Origin: an uncultured Clostridium sp.
GTDB taxonomy: Bacteria; Bacillota; Clostridia; TANB77; CAG-508
NCBI GenBank assembly: GCA_900555085.1
Contig: USJU01000076.1
Span: 1-5,695, forward strand
Reading direction: 5' to 3'
Length of the DNA stretch: 5,695 nt
Within the stretch, counting starts at the first letter, position 1, and each line of letters starts with the position of its first letter. Positions 1-5,694 of the stretch are shown here, piece after piece. Under the pieces are notes generated by a model, which saw only the letters and a program-made list of their open reading frames with translations, was not told the origin of the DNA and made no database searches. Both the position numbers and the translations under genes were made by a program.

Positions 1-296
1 ATCCAATGCTAAAATTATTAATTTTTATTTCGAAATTTAGCTCACAGATTCCATTTTCACAGAAATATATAATTATTCCAAGTATATTATTTTTTATAAT
101 TTATTATTTAATATTAGGCTATTTTATTAGGTTTAAAAGTTTAAGTAAATTACGAAAAAGGAGAATAATAAATATTATTAAAAATTTAAGATCAAAAATT
201 ATTTCAATATGTTTAATTCTAGTTTTAATTTTTTCTGTTATAAAAATAATTCCAAAAGATTTAAAAATATATTTTATAGATGTTGGTCAGCGGTGA
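1..296 (+). CDS. comEC: ComEC, membrane part (5' partial, ends at a frameshift)
   Basis: This is the in-frame continuation of a gene that begins left of the window; the ATG at 6 is internal, with no ribosome binding site visible. It shows two hydrophobic stretches, about codons 19-43 and 65-84 counted from that ATG, separated by a basic segment (KLRKRR). It then runs into IYFIDVGQ, the standard entry to the ComEC C-terminal metallo-beta-lactamase-like domain. The frame stops at a TGA (294-296) directly after VGQR, where the family has VGQGDS. The next frame (280-1068) continues the domain without loss, so both pieces are one gene. ComEC forms the cytoplasmic-membrane channel that takes up single-stranded DNA in natural competence. 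The competence core domain must lie upstream, off the window. Identity rests mainly on the junction motif and the downstream half. Confidence 0.8.
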   Translation, partial: PMLKLLIFISKFSSQIPFSQKYIIIPSILFFIIYYLILGYFIRFKSLSKLRKRRIINIIKNLRSKIISICLILVLIFSVIKIIPKDLKIYFIDVGQR

Positions 297-1068
297 TTCG
301 TGTTTAATTGTTACACCTAAAAATAAAAAAATTCTAATAGATGGAGGAGGCAGTGAAAGAGGTAGTTCTAATATTGGAGAAAAAACACTGTTGCCATATT
401 TATTAAATAGAAAAGTAAATAAATTAGACTATGCAATAATATCTCATTTTGACTCTGACCACTGTGAGGGTGTGTTATATGTAATGCAAAAAATTAAAGT
501 GAAAAATGTAATAATAGGAAAACAATTTGAAACTTGTGAAAATTATAAAGAATTTATAAAAATTGTAAAGCAAAAAAATATACGAGTTATAAGTGTTGAA
601 AAAGGCAACAAAGTAAACATCGAAAAAGATATGTATTTTAATGTAATATGGCCAGATAGTAATAACATTGTGAATGAAAATAAATTAAATAATAATTCTC
701 TAGTTTTTAAAATGAATTATAAAAGTATAAGTGCATTATTTACTGGAGATATAGAAAAAATTGCTGAAGAAAAAATAATTTCAAATGTCAAAGAAGAACT
801 AAAATGTACCATTATAAAAGTAGCACACCATGGTTCTAAAACATCATCAACAGAAAAATTTATAGAAAAAGTTAAGCCTAAAATAGCATTGATAGGAGTA
901 GGAGAAAACAATACCTTTGGACATCCATCAAATATAACAATAGAAACACTAGAAAAAGCAGGAACAAAAATATATAGAACAGATCAAATGGGTGAAATTA
1001 TTTTGAAAATAAATAAAAAAGGAAAAATAAAAATTTCTAACAAAATATTAACTAATAAAAGCAACTAA
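280..1068 (+). CDS. comEC: ComEC C-terminal metallo-beta-lactamase-like domain (downstream piece of a split gene)
   Basis: This 262-codon frame carries an intact metallo-beta-lactamase-like domain. Counting from the ATG at 280, it has GDSCLI (5-10), LIDGGG (19-24), the metal-binding HxDxDH motif as HFDSDH (56-61, bases 445-462), LFTGD (around 735-750), HHGS (bases 826-837) and the late GHPS motif (919-930). This set and order are typical of ComEC/Rec2 C-terminal domains, which are thought to process the incoming DNA strand outside the membrane. The ATG at 280 overlaps the preceding frame and lacks a Shine-Dalgarno sequence, so it is probably not a real start: the first strand of the domain (YFIDVGQ) is encoded in the other frame. 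All later motifs are intact, so the break is either recent or a sequencing error. A stand-alone MBL-fold hydrolase is the less likely reading. Confidence 0.82.
   Translation: MLVSGDSCLIVTPKNKKILIDGGGSERGSSNIGEKTLLPYLLNRKVNKLDYAIISHFDSDHCEGVLYVMQKIKVKNVIIGKQFETCENYKEFIKIVKQKNIRVISVEKGNKVNIEKDMYFNVIWPDSNNIVNENKLNNNSLVFKMNYKSISALFTGDIEKIAEEKIISNVKEELKCTIIKVAHHGSKTSSTEKFIEKVKPKIALIGVGENNTFGHPSNITIETLEKAGTKIYRTDQMGEIILKINKKGKIKISNKILTNKSN
288..296 (+). other. Frameshift site inside the ComEC DVGQGDS motif
   Basis: Bases 288-300 read CAG CGG TGA TTCG. Removing the C at 291 gives CAG GGT GAT TCG, that is Q-G-D-S, which restores the family motif and joins the two open frames. The frame difference is therefore one inserted base, placed within a base or two of 291. 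There is no long homopolymer here to invite a simple run-length error. Confidence 0.8.
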
Positions 1069-1078
1069 AAATAGTTGC
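1061..1078. repeat. Perfect 7-bp inverted repeat upstream of hicA; possible HicB operator
   Basis: GCAACTA (1061-1067) and TAGTTGC (1072-1078) are perfect reverse complements around an AAAA loop. The comEC stop codon (1066-1068) lies inside it. It ends 28 bases before the hicA ATG. No T-tract follows on the plus strand, so it does not look like a plus-strand terminator. A palindrome in this position would suit an operator for the ribbon-helix-helix antitoxin HicB, since such antitoxins commonly repress their own operon. That role is inference from position and symmetry only. Confidence 0.45.
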
Positions 1079-1106
1079 AAAAATATAAAAAAAGGAGTAA
1101 AATAAA

Positions 1107-1364
1107 ATGAGCAAATTAGAAAAACAAATTGAAAGATTAAAATCAAAACCAAAAGATTATACATATGATGAAGCTAAGTTTATGCTAAATAAAATGGGAT
1201 ATATTGAGAATAATAAAGGAAAAACATCTGGTTCTAAAGTTGTTTTTATAAATAAAAACAATGTAAAAATAGAATTACATAAACCGCATCCAAGAAATAT
1301 ACTTAAACCATATCAAATAAATTTAATATTAGACAAATTAAAAGAAATGGAGGAATTTAAATGA
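1107..1364 (+). CDS. hicA: HicA-family type II toxin (putative mRNA interferase)
   Basis: This 85-residue protein matches the size and C-terminal layout of HicA/YcfA-like toxins. It has an N-terminal helix region (KLEKQIERLKSKPKDYTYDE), an LNKMGY segment (27-32), GSKVVF (42-47), a strand IELHKPHP (55-62) and the end piece LKPYQINLILDKLKE. HicA toxins have a dsRBD-like fold and cleave mRNA. Classical members carry a catalytic histidine in a GSHxxF motif. Here that position is lysine (K44), while two histidines (H58, H61) occur in the LHKPHP strand. The start is supported by AAAGGAG at 1091-1097, nine bases upstream. The stop overlaps the hicB start as ATGA, and this overlap with a HicB-type gene is the strongest support for the call. 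Activity of this variant cannot be judged from sequence. Confidence 0.8.
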   Translation: MSKLEKQIERLKSKPKDYTYDEAKFMLNKMGYIENNKGKTSGSKVVFINKNNVKIELHKPHPRNILKPYQINLILDKLKEMEEFK

Positions 1365-1702
1365 AAAATATTATGAAATATAAAGGATATTGGGCAGAAA
1401 TAAAATATAGTGATGAAGATGAATGTTTTTGTGGATTTATAGAAGGACTTAAAAATGATATTATTTCCTTTGAAGGAACTACTGTTAAAGAATTAAAAAA
1501 AGATTTTAAAGATGCAATAGACCATTATATTGAAGTGTGCAAAGAAACTAATACTGAACCAGAAAAACAAGCAAAGGGGTCTTTAAATGTACGTTTAGGA
1601 GTAGAGCTTCATAATAGGGCAAAAATGAAATCTGTAGAAAAAGATATTTCGATAAATGAACTAATAAAAGAAGCAGTAAAAATGTATTTAAAAACTAATT
1701 AA
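1361..1702 (+). CDS. hicB: HicB-family antitoxin with ribbon-helix-helix DNA-binding tail
   Basis: This 113-residue protein has the two-part HicB layout. The N-terminal half (about 5-65) is the HicB-like fold that binds the toxin: KYKGYWAEIKYS, then CFCGFIEGL, then an FEGTTVKELKKDFKDAIDHY helix segment. After a short linker, residues 73-110 (GSLNVRLGVELHNRAKM...ISINELIKEAVKMYL) form a ribbon-helix-helix DNA-binding domain, expected to repress the operon and release it when the antitoxin is degraded. The start at 1361 is set by TGGAGGA (1348-1354), six bases upstream, inside the end of hicA; the ATG at 1373 is too far from that site. The four-base overlap with hicA implies translational coupling. 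Toxin-first order is normal for hicAB. Confidence 0.85.
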   Translation: MKNIMKYKGYWAEIKYSDEDECFCGFIEGLKNDIISFEGTTVKELKKDFKDAIDHYIEVCKETNTEPEKQAKGSLNVRLGVELHNRAKMKSVEKDISINELIKEAVKMYLKTN

Positions 1703-1721
1703 AATGCATATTTTAACATTT

Positions 1722-1742
1722 TTTGTAAATAATACATACAAA
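1722..1742. repeat. Short inverted repeat between hicB and the BofC-like gene
   Basis: TTTGTA (1722-1727) and TACAAA (1737-1742) are exact reverse complements with nine bases between them. They lie 22 bases before the ATG at 1765. In DNA this AT-rich such a repeat can arise by chance. The 62-base gap otherwise shows only the ribosome binding site; I found no convincing -35/-10 pair in it. Confidence 0.25.
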
Positions 1743-1748
1743 TAAGTT

Positions 1749-1756
1749 GAGAGAGG
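1749..1756 (+). promoter_or_regulatory. Ribosome binding site that fixes the start at 1765
   Basis: GAGAGAGG at 1749-1756 is eight bases from the ATG at 1765. The alternative TTG at 1747 lies before this site, so the longer reading is unlikely. Confidence 0.65.
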
Positions 1757-1764
1757 AATGTATT

Positions 1765-2361
1765 ATGGAAACAAAAAATAAAATATTATTAGGTATTGGA
1801 GCATTTATTGTATTATTTATAGTATCAGCGGTTATAACATTTTTTGTAGTAAAAAATAACGAAAAATCGCAAGAATATGCTATTACAGATGATTGTGTTT
1901 ATGAAGAAGAAAATAAAGAAGTTGGAAATACAGATGATGAGGTTGAGGTTAATTCCACAACAGAAAAAGTTTCACCTAATGCTTTTTTAATAATAAAAAA
2001 AGAGTACAATGAATGTGGACATACAACAGAAGATGATGTAGAAATTCCAAGCGAAATGGTAAATAAAACTCAAGAAGAAATAGAGCAAATGTATAAAGAC
2101 TTTAAGGTAGAAAGTTTTAGTTCAAATGAAGTTGTATTATATAAAAATGTAAATGGAAAATGTGGTGAGCATTATACTGTAAAAGATGAAAACGGAAAAG
2201 TAGTTGTATATAATACAAACGAAAAAGGAGAAGAAGTATTATACGAAGAAACATCAATATCAACAGAATATCTAACAGAAAACGATGTAAAAAACATAAA
2301 AAAAGGAATAGAAATTTATGGTAAACAAAATTTAAATAGCTTTATAGAAGACTTTGAATAA
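1765..2361 (+). CDS. Single-pass membrane protein with BofC C-terminal-like domain
   Basis: This 198-residue protein has a lysine-containing N-terminus, one membrane helix (about residues 7-29) without a clear signal-peptidase site, and an acidic linker (about 42-69) rich in Glu and Asp. The outer domain (about 73-198) begins with a strand ending in YNECGH (81-86), followed by TQEEIEQMYKDFKVESFSSNEVVLYK (102-127), GKCGEHYTVKDENGKVVVY (131-149) and a C-terminal LTENDVKNIKKGIEIYG segment. This order resembles the BofC C-terminal domain. In Bacillus subtilis, BofC acts between the forespore membranes to restrain the SpoIVB signalling protease, which controls pro-sigma-K processing. The match is by eye and the exact role here is inference. 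Cys84 and Cys133 could pair in the exported domain. It lies 62 bases after hicB on the same strand and ends in the shared terminator. Confidence 0.6.
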   Translation: METKNKILLGIGAFIVLFIVSAVITFFVVKNNEKSQEYAITDDCVYEEENKEVGNTDDEVEVNSTTEKVSPNAFLIIKKEYNECGHTTEDDVEIPSEMVNKTQEEIEQMYKDFKVESFSSNEVVLYKNVNGKCGEHYTVKDENGKVVVYNTNEKGEEVLYEETSISTEYLTENDVKNIKKGIEIYGKQNLNSFIEDFE

Positions 2362-2398
2362 ATAAAAAACTCCACAATGGTGGAGTTTTTTATTTATT
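2357..2398. terminator. Bidirectional intrinsic terminator, 19-bp perfect stem
   Basis: Two 19-base arms (2357-2375 and 2380-2398) are perfect reverse complements around the loop AATG. The core CTCCAC/GTGGAG is flanked by an A-tract on the left and a T-tract on the right, so it works as a terminator for both strands. It covers the stop codon of the BofC-like gene (2359-2361) on the plus strand and the stop (2390-2392) plus last codons of pgsA on the minus strand. Confidence 0.92.
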
Positions 2399-2929
2399 TT
2401 TCTTCAAATATCCTTGCATAAAGAAAGCTTTTATATACATTATTAAAGAAAATATAGTAGAAATTATTGCTAAATAATATATATAAGTATCAAATTTGAA
2501 AGGTAAGCTAAATTGTTTTATTACTAAAGAACATACAATCGCAACATATATTAAAACTGTTGCTAGTTTTCCATACCATTTGCTTGAAACAACAAGTTCT
2601 TTTCCATATAGGAAAGAGGCTCCTGCTATCATTACAAATTCTTTCAAAACTAATAGTCCTAAAATCCATAAAGGTATTATGTTTTTTAATACTAATGCAC
2701 CTAGCGTTAATAATTGTGTTGCTTTGTCTGCTAATGGATCTATTAATTTTCCAAAGTCTGTTATAAAATTAAATTTTCTTGCAATAAAACCATCTAACAC
2801 ATCGGTTATTCCTGAAAGTGTTAAAAACACGAATGTTAAAATATAGTTGTCTATACTCAAAAAGTAAAGTATAAATGGTATAAGAACAAATCTTAACATT
2901 GTTAATATATTTGGAATATTTTTTTTCAT
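2390..2929 (-). CDS. pgsA: CDP-diacylglycerol--glycerol-3-phosphate 3-phosphatidyltransferase (PgsA)
   Basis: PgsA transfers the phosphatidyl group from CDP-diacylglycerol to glycerol-3-phosphate, giving phosphatidylglycerol phosphate, the committed step to phosphatidylglycerol and cardiolipin. The full CDP-alcohol phosphatidyltransferase signature D-x2-DG-x2-AR-x8-G-x3-D-x3-D is present (D43, D46, G47, A50, R51, G60, D64, D68). It is embedded in an integral membrane protein with several hydrophobic helices. The N-terminus (NIPNILTMLRFVLIP) is typical of bacterial PgsA, as is the length of 179 residues. I chose the ATG at 2929 because a GAAAGG site (complement of 2940-2945) lies ten bases upstream; an in-frame TTG at 2947 would add six residues but overlaps that site. 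The ATG is only 20 bases after the clpE stop, so the two genes are almost certainly co-transcribed. Other CDP-alcohol transferases are possible but fit the N-terminus and size less well. Confidence 0.88.
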   Translation of the reverse strand: MKKNIPNILTMLRFVLIPFILYFLSIDNYILTFVFLTLSGITDVLDGFIARKFNFITDFGKLIDPLADKATQLLTLGALVLKNIIPLWILGLLVLKEFVMIAGASFLYGKELVVSSKWYGKLATVLIYVAIVCSLVIKQFSLPFKFDTYIYYLAIISTIFSLIMYIKAFFMQGYLKKNK

Positions 2930-2939
2930 ATAAATACTA

Positions 2940-2945
2940 CCTTTC
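2940..2945 (-). promoter_or_regulatory. Ribosome binding site for pgsA
   Basis: On the minus strand this reads GAAAGG, ten bases ahead of the ATG at 2929 and just past the clpE stop codon end (2950). It favours the ATG over the upstream TTG at 2947. Confidence 0.55.
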
Positions 2946-2949
2946 AATA

Positions 2950-5295
2950 CTATTTTACTTCAAATTTTAAGTTATCGTTTGAAACGGTAATCTTAATTGT
3001 TTGACCGTTTAAAACTTCACTTTTTAATATCATATCTGAAATTTCATCTTCAACATAACGTTGAATTGCTCTACGTAGAGGTCTTGCTCCAAATTTTAAG
3101 TCTGTACCTTTAGATATAATAAATTCTTTTGCTTTTTTGTTAATATCTAATGAAATATTTTTATCTGATAAAGCTTTTCGTGTATCATCAAGCATTAAAT
3201 CTGTAATTTGTAATAATTGTTCTTGATTTAAGCTATCAAAGACTATTATTTCATCAACTCTGTTTAAAAATTCAGGTCTGAAAGTTTCACTTAAACTTGA
3301 TTTTATTTTTTCTTTATTTATAGTAGATGTGTTTCCAAAACCTAATGCATTTGTATTCATGTTTGAACCAGAGTTAGATGTCATAATAATAATTGTGTTT
3401 TCAAAGCTAACTGTATTTCCTTGTGAATCTGTAAGTTTTCCATCATCTAATACTTGTAATAAAATATTGAAAACATCGTTATGAGCTTTTTCAATTTCAT
3501 CTAGTAAAATTATAGAATATGGATGTCTTTTTACTTTTTCTGTTAATTGACCTGCATCATCATATCCTACATATCCTGGAGGCGAACCTATTAATTTAGA
3601 AGTTGAATGACTTTCCATATATTCAGACATATCTATTCTTATAATAGAATCTTCATCTCCAAACATTTCGTATGCAAGTGTTTTGGCAAGTTGAGTTTTT
3701 CCAACTCCTGTAGGTCCTACAAATATAAATGATGGTGGCCTTTTTGTACTTTTTAATCCTGCTCTATTTCTACGAATAGCACGAGAAACAGCCTCAACTG
3801 CATCATTTTGACCAATTATTTTATTATGAAGATTTTTTTCTAAGTTTAAAAGTTTTTCTGTTTCAGCTTCTGTAATTTTTGTAACAGGAATTTTAGTCCA
3901 GTTTTCAATTACTTCTGCGATATCTTGAACTGTTAATTCTTTAAGCTCCATTTTAGCTTTTAATTTATCTATATCTTCTCTTAAAGAACATTCTTTAGAT
4001 TTAAGCATAGCAGCTTTTTCAAAATCTTCTTCCTCATTTGAAGAAGATTCTTCTTTTTCTTCTTCAACAGATTTTAGTTCATTTTCTAAAATTGTTAATT
4101 TGTATAAATCTTTATTGTTTAAGTTTATTCTTGAACAAGCTTCATCTAAAATATCTATTGCTTTATCTGGTAAAAATCTATCGTGAATATATTTTTCAGA
4201 TAAGATAACAGTTTGCTTTAATACATCGTTTGAAATTTTTACACTATGATAAGTTTCATAATATTTTTTTATACCCTCTAATATTTTTGTTGTATCATCA
4301 ATATTTGGCTCTTCAACCAAAACTGGTTGGAATCTACGTTCTAGGGCAGAGTCTTTTTCAATATATTTTCTATATTCTTTTAAAGTTGTAGTTCCAATTA
4401 ATTGAATATCTCCATTAGAAAGAGATGGTTTTAAAATATTTGCTGCATTCATAGTGTGTTCTGTGTCACCAGCACCTATAATGTTGTGGACTTCATCTAT
4501 AACTAGAATAATGTTTCCACATTTTTTACACTCATCAATTAAAGATTTCATTCTTGCTTCGAATTGACCTCTAAATTGAGTACCTGCAACCATTGCAGTC
4601 ATATCTAATAAATAAACTTCTTTATCTAATAGTTTTGGTGGAACTTTGCCAGAGGCTATTCTTATAGCTAAACCTTGAGCAATAGCTGTTTTACCAACAC
4701 CTGGTTCACCAATCAAACATGGATTATTCTTAGAACGTCTATTAAGAATTTGAGTAATTCTTTGAATTTCTGTATCTCTACCAATAACTAAATCTAATTC
4801 ATTGTTTTTAGCTTTAGTTGTTAAATTTGTACCATAAGTATCTAAAAATTTATGTTTTTTATTTTTAGATTTTTTCTCTTTATTTTTTTGTTTATTTTTT
4901 GAATGATTATTTATATGCTCCGCTGAAGAATCAGCTTCATCGTTTTTAGGTTTAACAAAACCTGCAAAAATTGAACCTAGTGGGAATCCACCTTCCATAG
5001 AATCTTCAATATCTTCTGTTTCCATAGAGTCTAAGTCTAAATTACCAAGTGGCTCTATATTTAAGTGTTTGGATAAATCTTTAAATATATTTTCAAATTG
5101 GCCTGAAAAATCTTGAAGATTTACAACATCTTTTCCTAAAATATCATTTTGTTTTGCAAGAACCTCTAAAGCATCTATGCCTTCAGATTTAGCACAATCA
5201 TAACATAAACCTTTAATAGAATCTTTGCTATCTTTATTATTAGTATCATTTACAAAAATGATAGCTGTATTTTTCTTACATTTTGAACATAACAT
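2950..5295 (-). CDS. clpE: ClpE-type AAA+ unfoldase, ATP-binding subunit of Clp protease
   Basis: This 781-residue protein unfolds substrates and feeds them to ClpP. It begins with a four-cysteine zinc finger (C3, C6, C31, C34), like ClpE and McsA, in place of the double Clp_N repeat of ClpC and ClpB. A variable linker with a lysine-rich run follows (133-149). The first AAA+ domain has IGRD (171-174), Walker A GEPGVGKT (196-203), a GTQFRGQFE pore-loop region (238-246), Walker B IDE (266-268) and ERRF (319-322). The middle segment holds an acidic insert (411-424) and a UVR-like motif (about 421-449). The second AAA+ domain has GPTGVGKT (527-534), pore loop GYVG (574-577), LLDE (597-600), the ClpP-docking tripeptide LGF (651-653), LNR (677-679) and sensor-2 GARPLRR (736-742). 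AAGGAG lies 11 bases before the ATG. The name could also be given as ClpC-like; the zinc finger and missing Clp_N favour ClpE. It is first in an operon with pgsA. Confidence 0.85.
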   Translation of the reverse strand: MLCSKCKKNTAIIFVNDTNNKDSKDSIKGLCYDCAKSEGIDALEVLAKQNDILGKDVVNLQDFSGQFENIFKDLSKHLNIEPLGNLDLDSMETEDIEDSMEGGFPLGSIFAGFVKPKNDEADSSAEHINNHSKNKQKNKEKKSKNKKHKFLDTYGTNLTTKAKNNELDLVIGRDTEIQRITQILNRRSKNNPCLIGEPGVGKTAIAQGLAIRIASGKVPPKLLDKEVYLLDMTAMVAGTQFRGQFEARMKSLIDECKKCGNIILVIDEVHNIIGAGDTEHTMNAANILKPSLSNGDIQLIGTTTLKEYRKYIEKDSALERRFQPVLVEEPNIDDTTKILEGIKKYYETYHSVKISNDVLKQTVILSEKYIHDRFLPDKAIDILDEACSRINLNNKDLYKLTILENELKSVEEEKEESSSNEEEDFEKAAMLKSKECSLREDIDKLKAKMELKELTVQDIAEVIENWTKIPVTKITEAETEKLLNLEKNLHNKIIGQNDAVEAVSRAIRRNRAGLKSTKRPPSFIFVGPTGVGKTQLAKTLAYEMFGDEDSIIRIDMSEYMESHSTSKLIGSPPGYVGYDDAGQLTEKVKRHPYSIILLDEIEKAHNDVFNILLQVLDDGKLTDSQGNTVSFENTIIIMTSNSGSNMNTNALGFGNTSTINKEKIKSSLSETFRPEFLNRVDEIIVFDSLNQEQLLQITDLMLDDTRKALSDKNISLDINKKAKEFIISKGTDLKFGARPLRRAIQRYVEDEISDMILKSEVLNGQTIKITVSNDNLKFEVK

Positions 5296-5305
5296 AAATT
5301 AAATT

Positions 5306-5312
5306 GCTCCTT
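5306..5312 (-). promoter_or_regulatory. Ribosome binding site for clpE
   Basis: The minus strand reads AAGGAGC here. The AAGGAG core ends 11 bases before the ATG at 5295, a slightly long but workable spacing. Confidence 0.75.
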
Positions 5313-5338
5313 AAATTTGTTTTATTTTAACATACTAT

Positions 5339-5367
5339 AATATATTACATTTTGCTTAAATAGTCAA
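5339..5367 (-). promoter_or_regulatory. Sigma-A-type promoter for clpE-pgsA
   Basis: On the minus strand, TTGACT (5367-5362) is followed after exactly 17 bases by TATATT (5344-5339). Transcription would start near 5332, leaving a leader of roughly 35-40 bases with the AAGGAG site. No CtsR tandem heptads and no CIRCE (HrcA) repeat are visible around it. Confidence 0.7.
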
Positions 5368-5374
5368 ATTTCTG

Positions 5375-5403
5375 TTGTAAAAAAAAGTCCATAATGATAT
5401 AAT
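5375..5403 (+). promoter_or_regulatory. Divergent sigma-A-type promoter with extended -10
   Basis: TTGTAA (5375-5380), 17 bases, then a perfect TATAAT (5398-5403) preceded by TG at the extended -10 position (TGATATAAT, 5395-5403). Transcription would start near 5410, about 48 bases before the ATG at 5458. Its -35 is only 7 bases from the -35 of the opposing clpE promoter. Confidence 0.75.
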
Positions 5404-5445
5404 CTATGTCATATTAAGTTAATAATAAAATATAACATATTTTTT

Positions 5446-5451
5446 GAGGTG
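5446..5451 (+). promoter_or_regulatory. Ribosome binding site that fixes the start at 5458
   Basis: GAGGTG lies six bases before the ATG at 5458. An in-frame GTG at 5449 falls within this site and so is unlikely to be the start. Confidence 0.65.
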
Positions 5452-5457
5452 CGAAAG

Positions 5458-5694
5458 ATGAAAAAAACAAGAATAATTATAATTTCATTAATAATAATTT
5501 TATGTATTGCTTCTGTTGCAATTGCAATTATATTTCAAATGACAGAAAATGATTATAAAAAAGCAGCAAATAAAGAGCAAAGTACGCAAAAGTTAGCGCA
5601 GCATTATAATATTATTGCAATAATGCCAAAAATAAGAAAAACAAATGTGATAAAATATGCAGATCGAATCAGCAATATTATGATTGAATTATAG
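5458..5694 (+). CDS. Small single-pass membrane or exported protein, function unknown
   Basis: This 78-residue protein is not one I recognise. It starts MKKTR, followed by one long hydrophobic helix (about residues 6-28) and a short polar, basic tail with a TENDYKKAANKEQSTQK segment, ending SNIMIEL at a TAG (5692-5694) one base before the window edge. The helix could be a signal anchor or an uncleaved signal peptide, putting the tail outside the membrane. It has its own strong promoter and a GAGGTG ribosome binding site, so expression is likely. The tail is short for an exported domain, and another frame could continue it beyond the window, so it may be a truncated or frameshifted start of a longer protein. 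It is transcribed divergently from clpE, which hints at shared control but not at function. Confidence 0.6.
   Translation: MKKTRIIIISLIIILCIASVAIAIIFQMTENDYKKAANKEQSTQKLAQHYNIIAIMPKIRKTNVIKYADRISNIMIEL

Noticed and set aside
288..296. Programmed +1 frameshift in comEC like that of prfB
   Set aside because: A shift at CGG-TGA is formally possible, but there is no Shine-Dalgarno-like stimulator at the right distance, and it would replace the conserved Gly with Arg. A one-base insertion explains the data more simply.
717..911. Minus-strand open frame of 64 codons opposite comEC
   Set aside because: It is antisense to the HHGS and LFTGD motifs of the metallo-beta-lactamase domain and has no recognisable protein features; a shadow frame.
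1061..1078. Rho-independent terminator of comEC
   Set aside because: The stem is only 7 bp and is followed by A-rich sequence on the plus strand; no minus-strand gene ends there either.
1703..1764. Sporulation or sigma-A promoter for the BofC-like gene
   Set aside because: GCATA at 1706-1710 resembles a forespore-sigma -35 element and TAATAC at 1730-1735 resembles a -10, but neither has a partner at proper spacing.
2496..2846. Plus-strand open frames within pgsA (2496-2846 and 2560-2766)
   Set aside because: They lie opposite the complete CDP-alcohol phosphatidyltransferase motif, and the encoded proteins show no known family signs.
5352..5378. CtsR operator at the clpE promoter
   Set aside because: AGTCAAA at 5362-5368 matches one heptad, but the positions three bases to either side (TTGCTTA and CTGTTGT) do not match the second heptad; the sequence is better explained as the -35 box.
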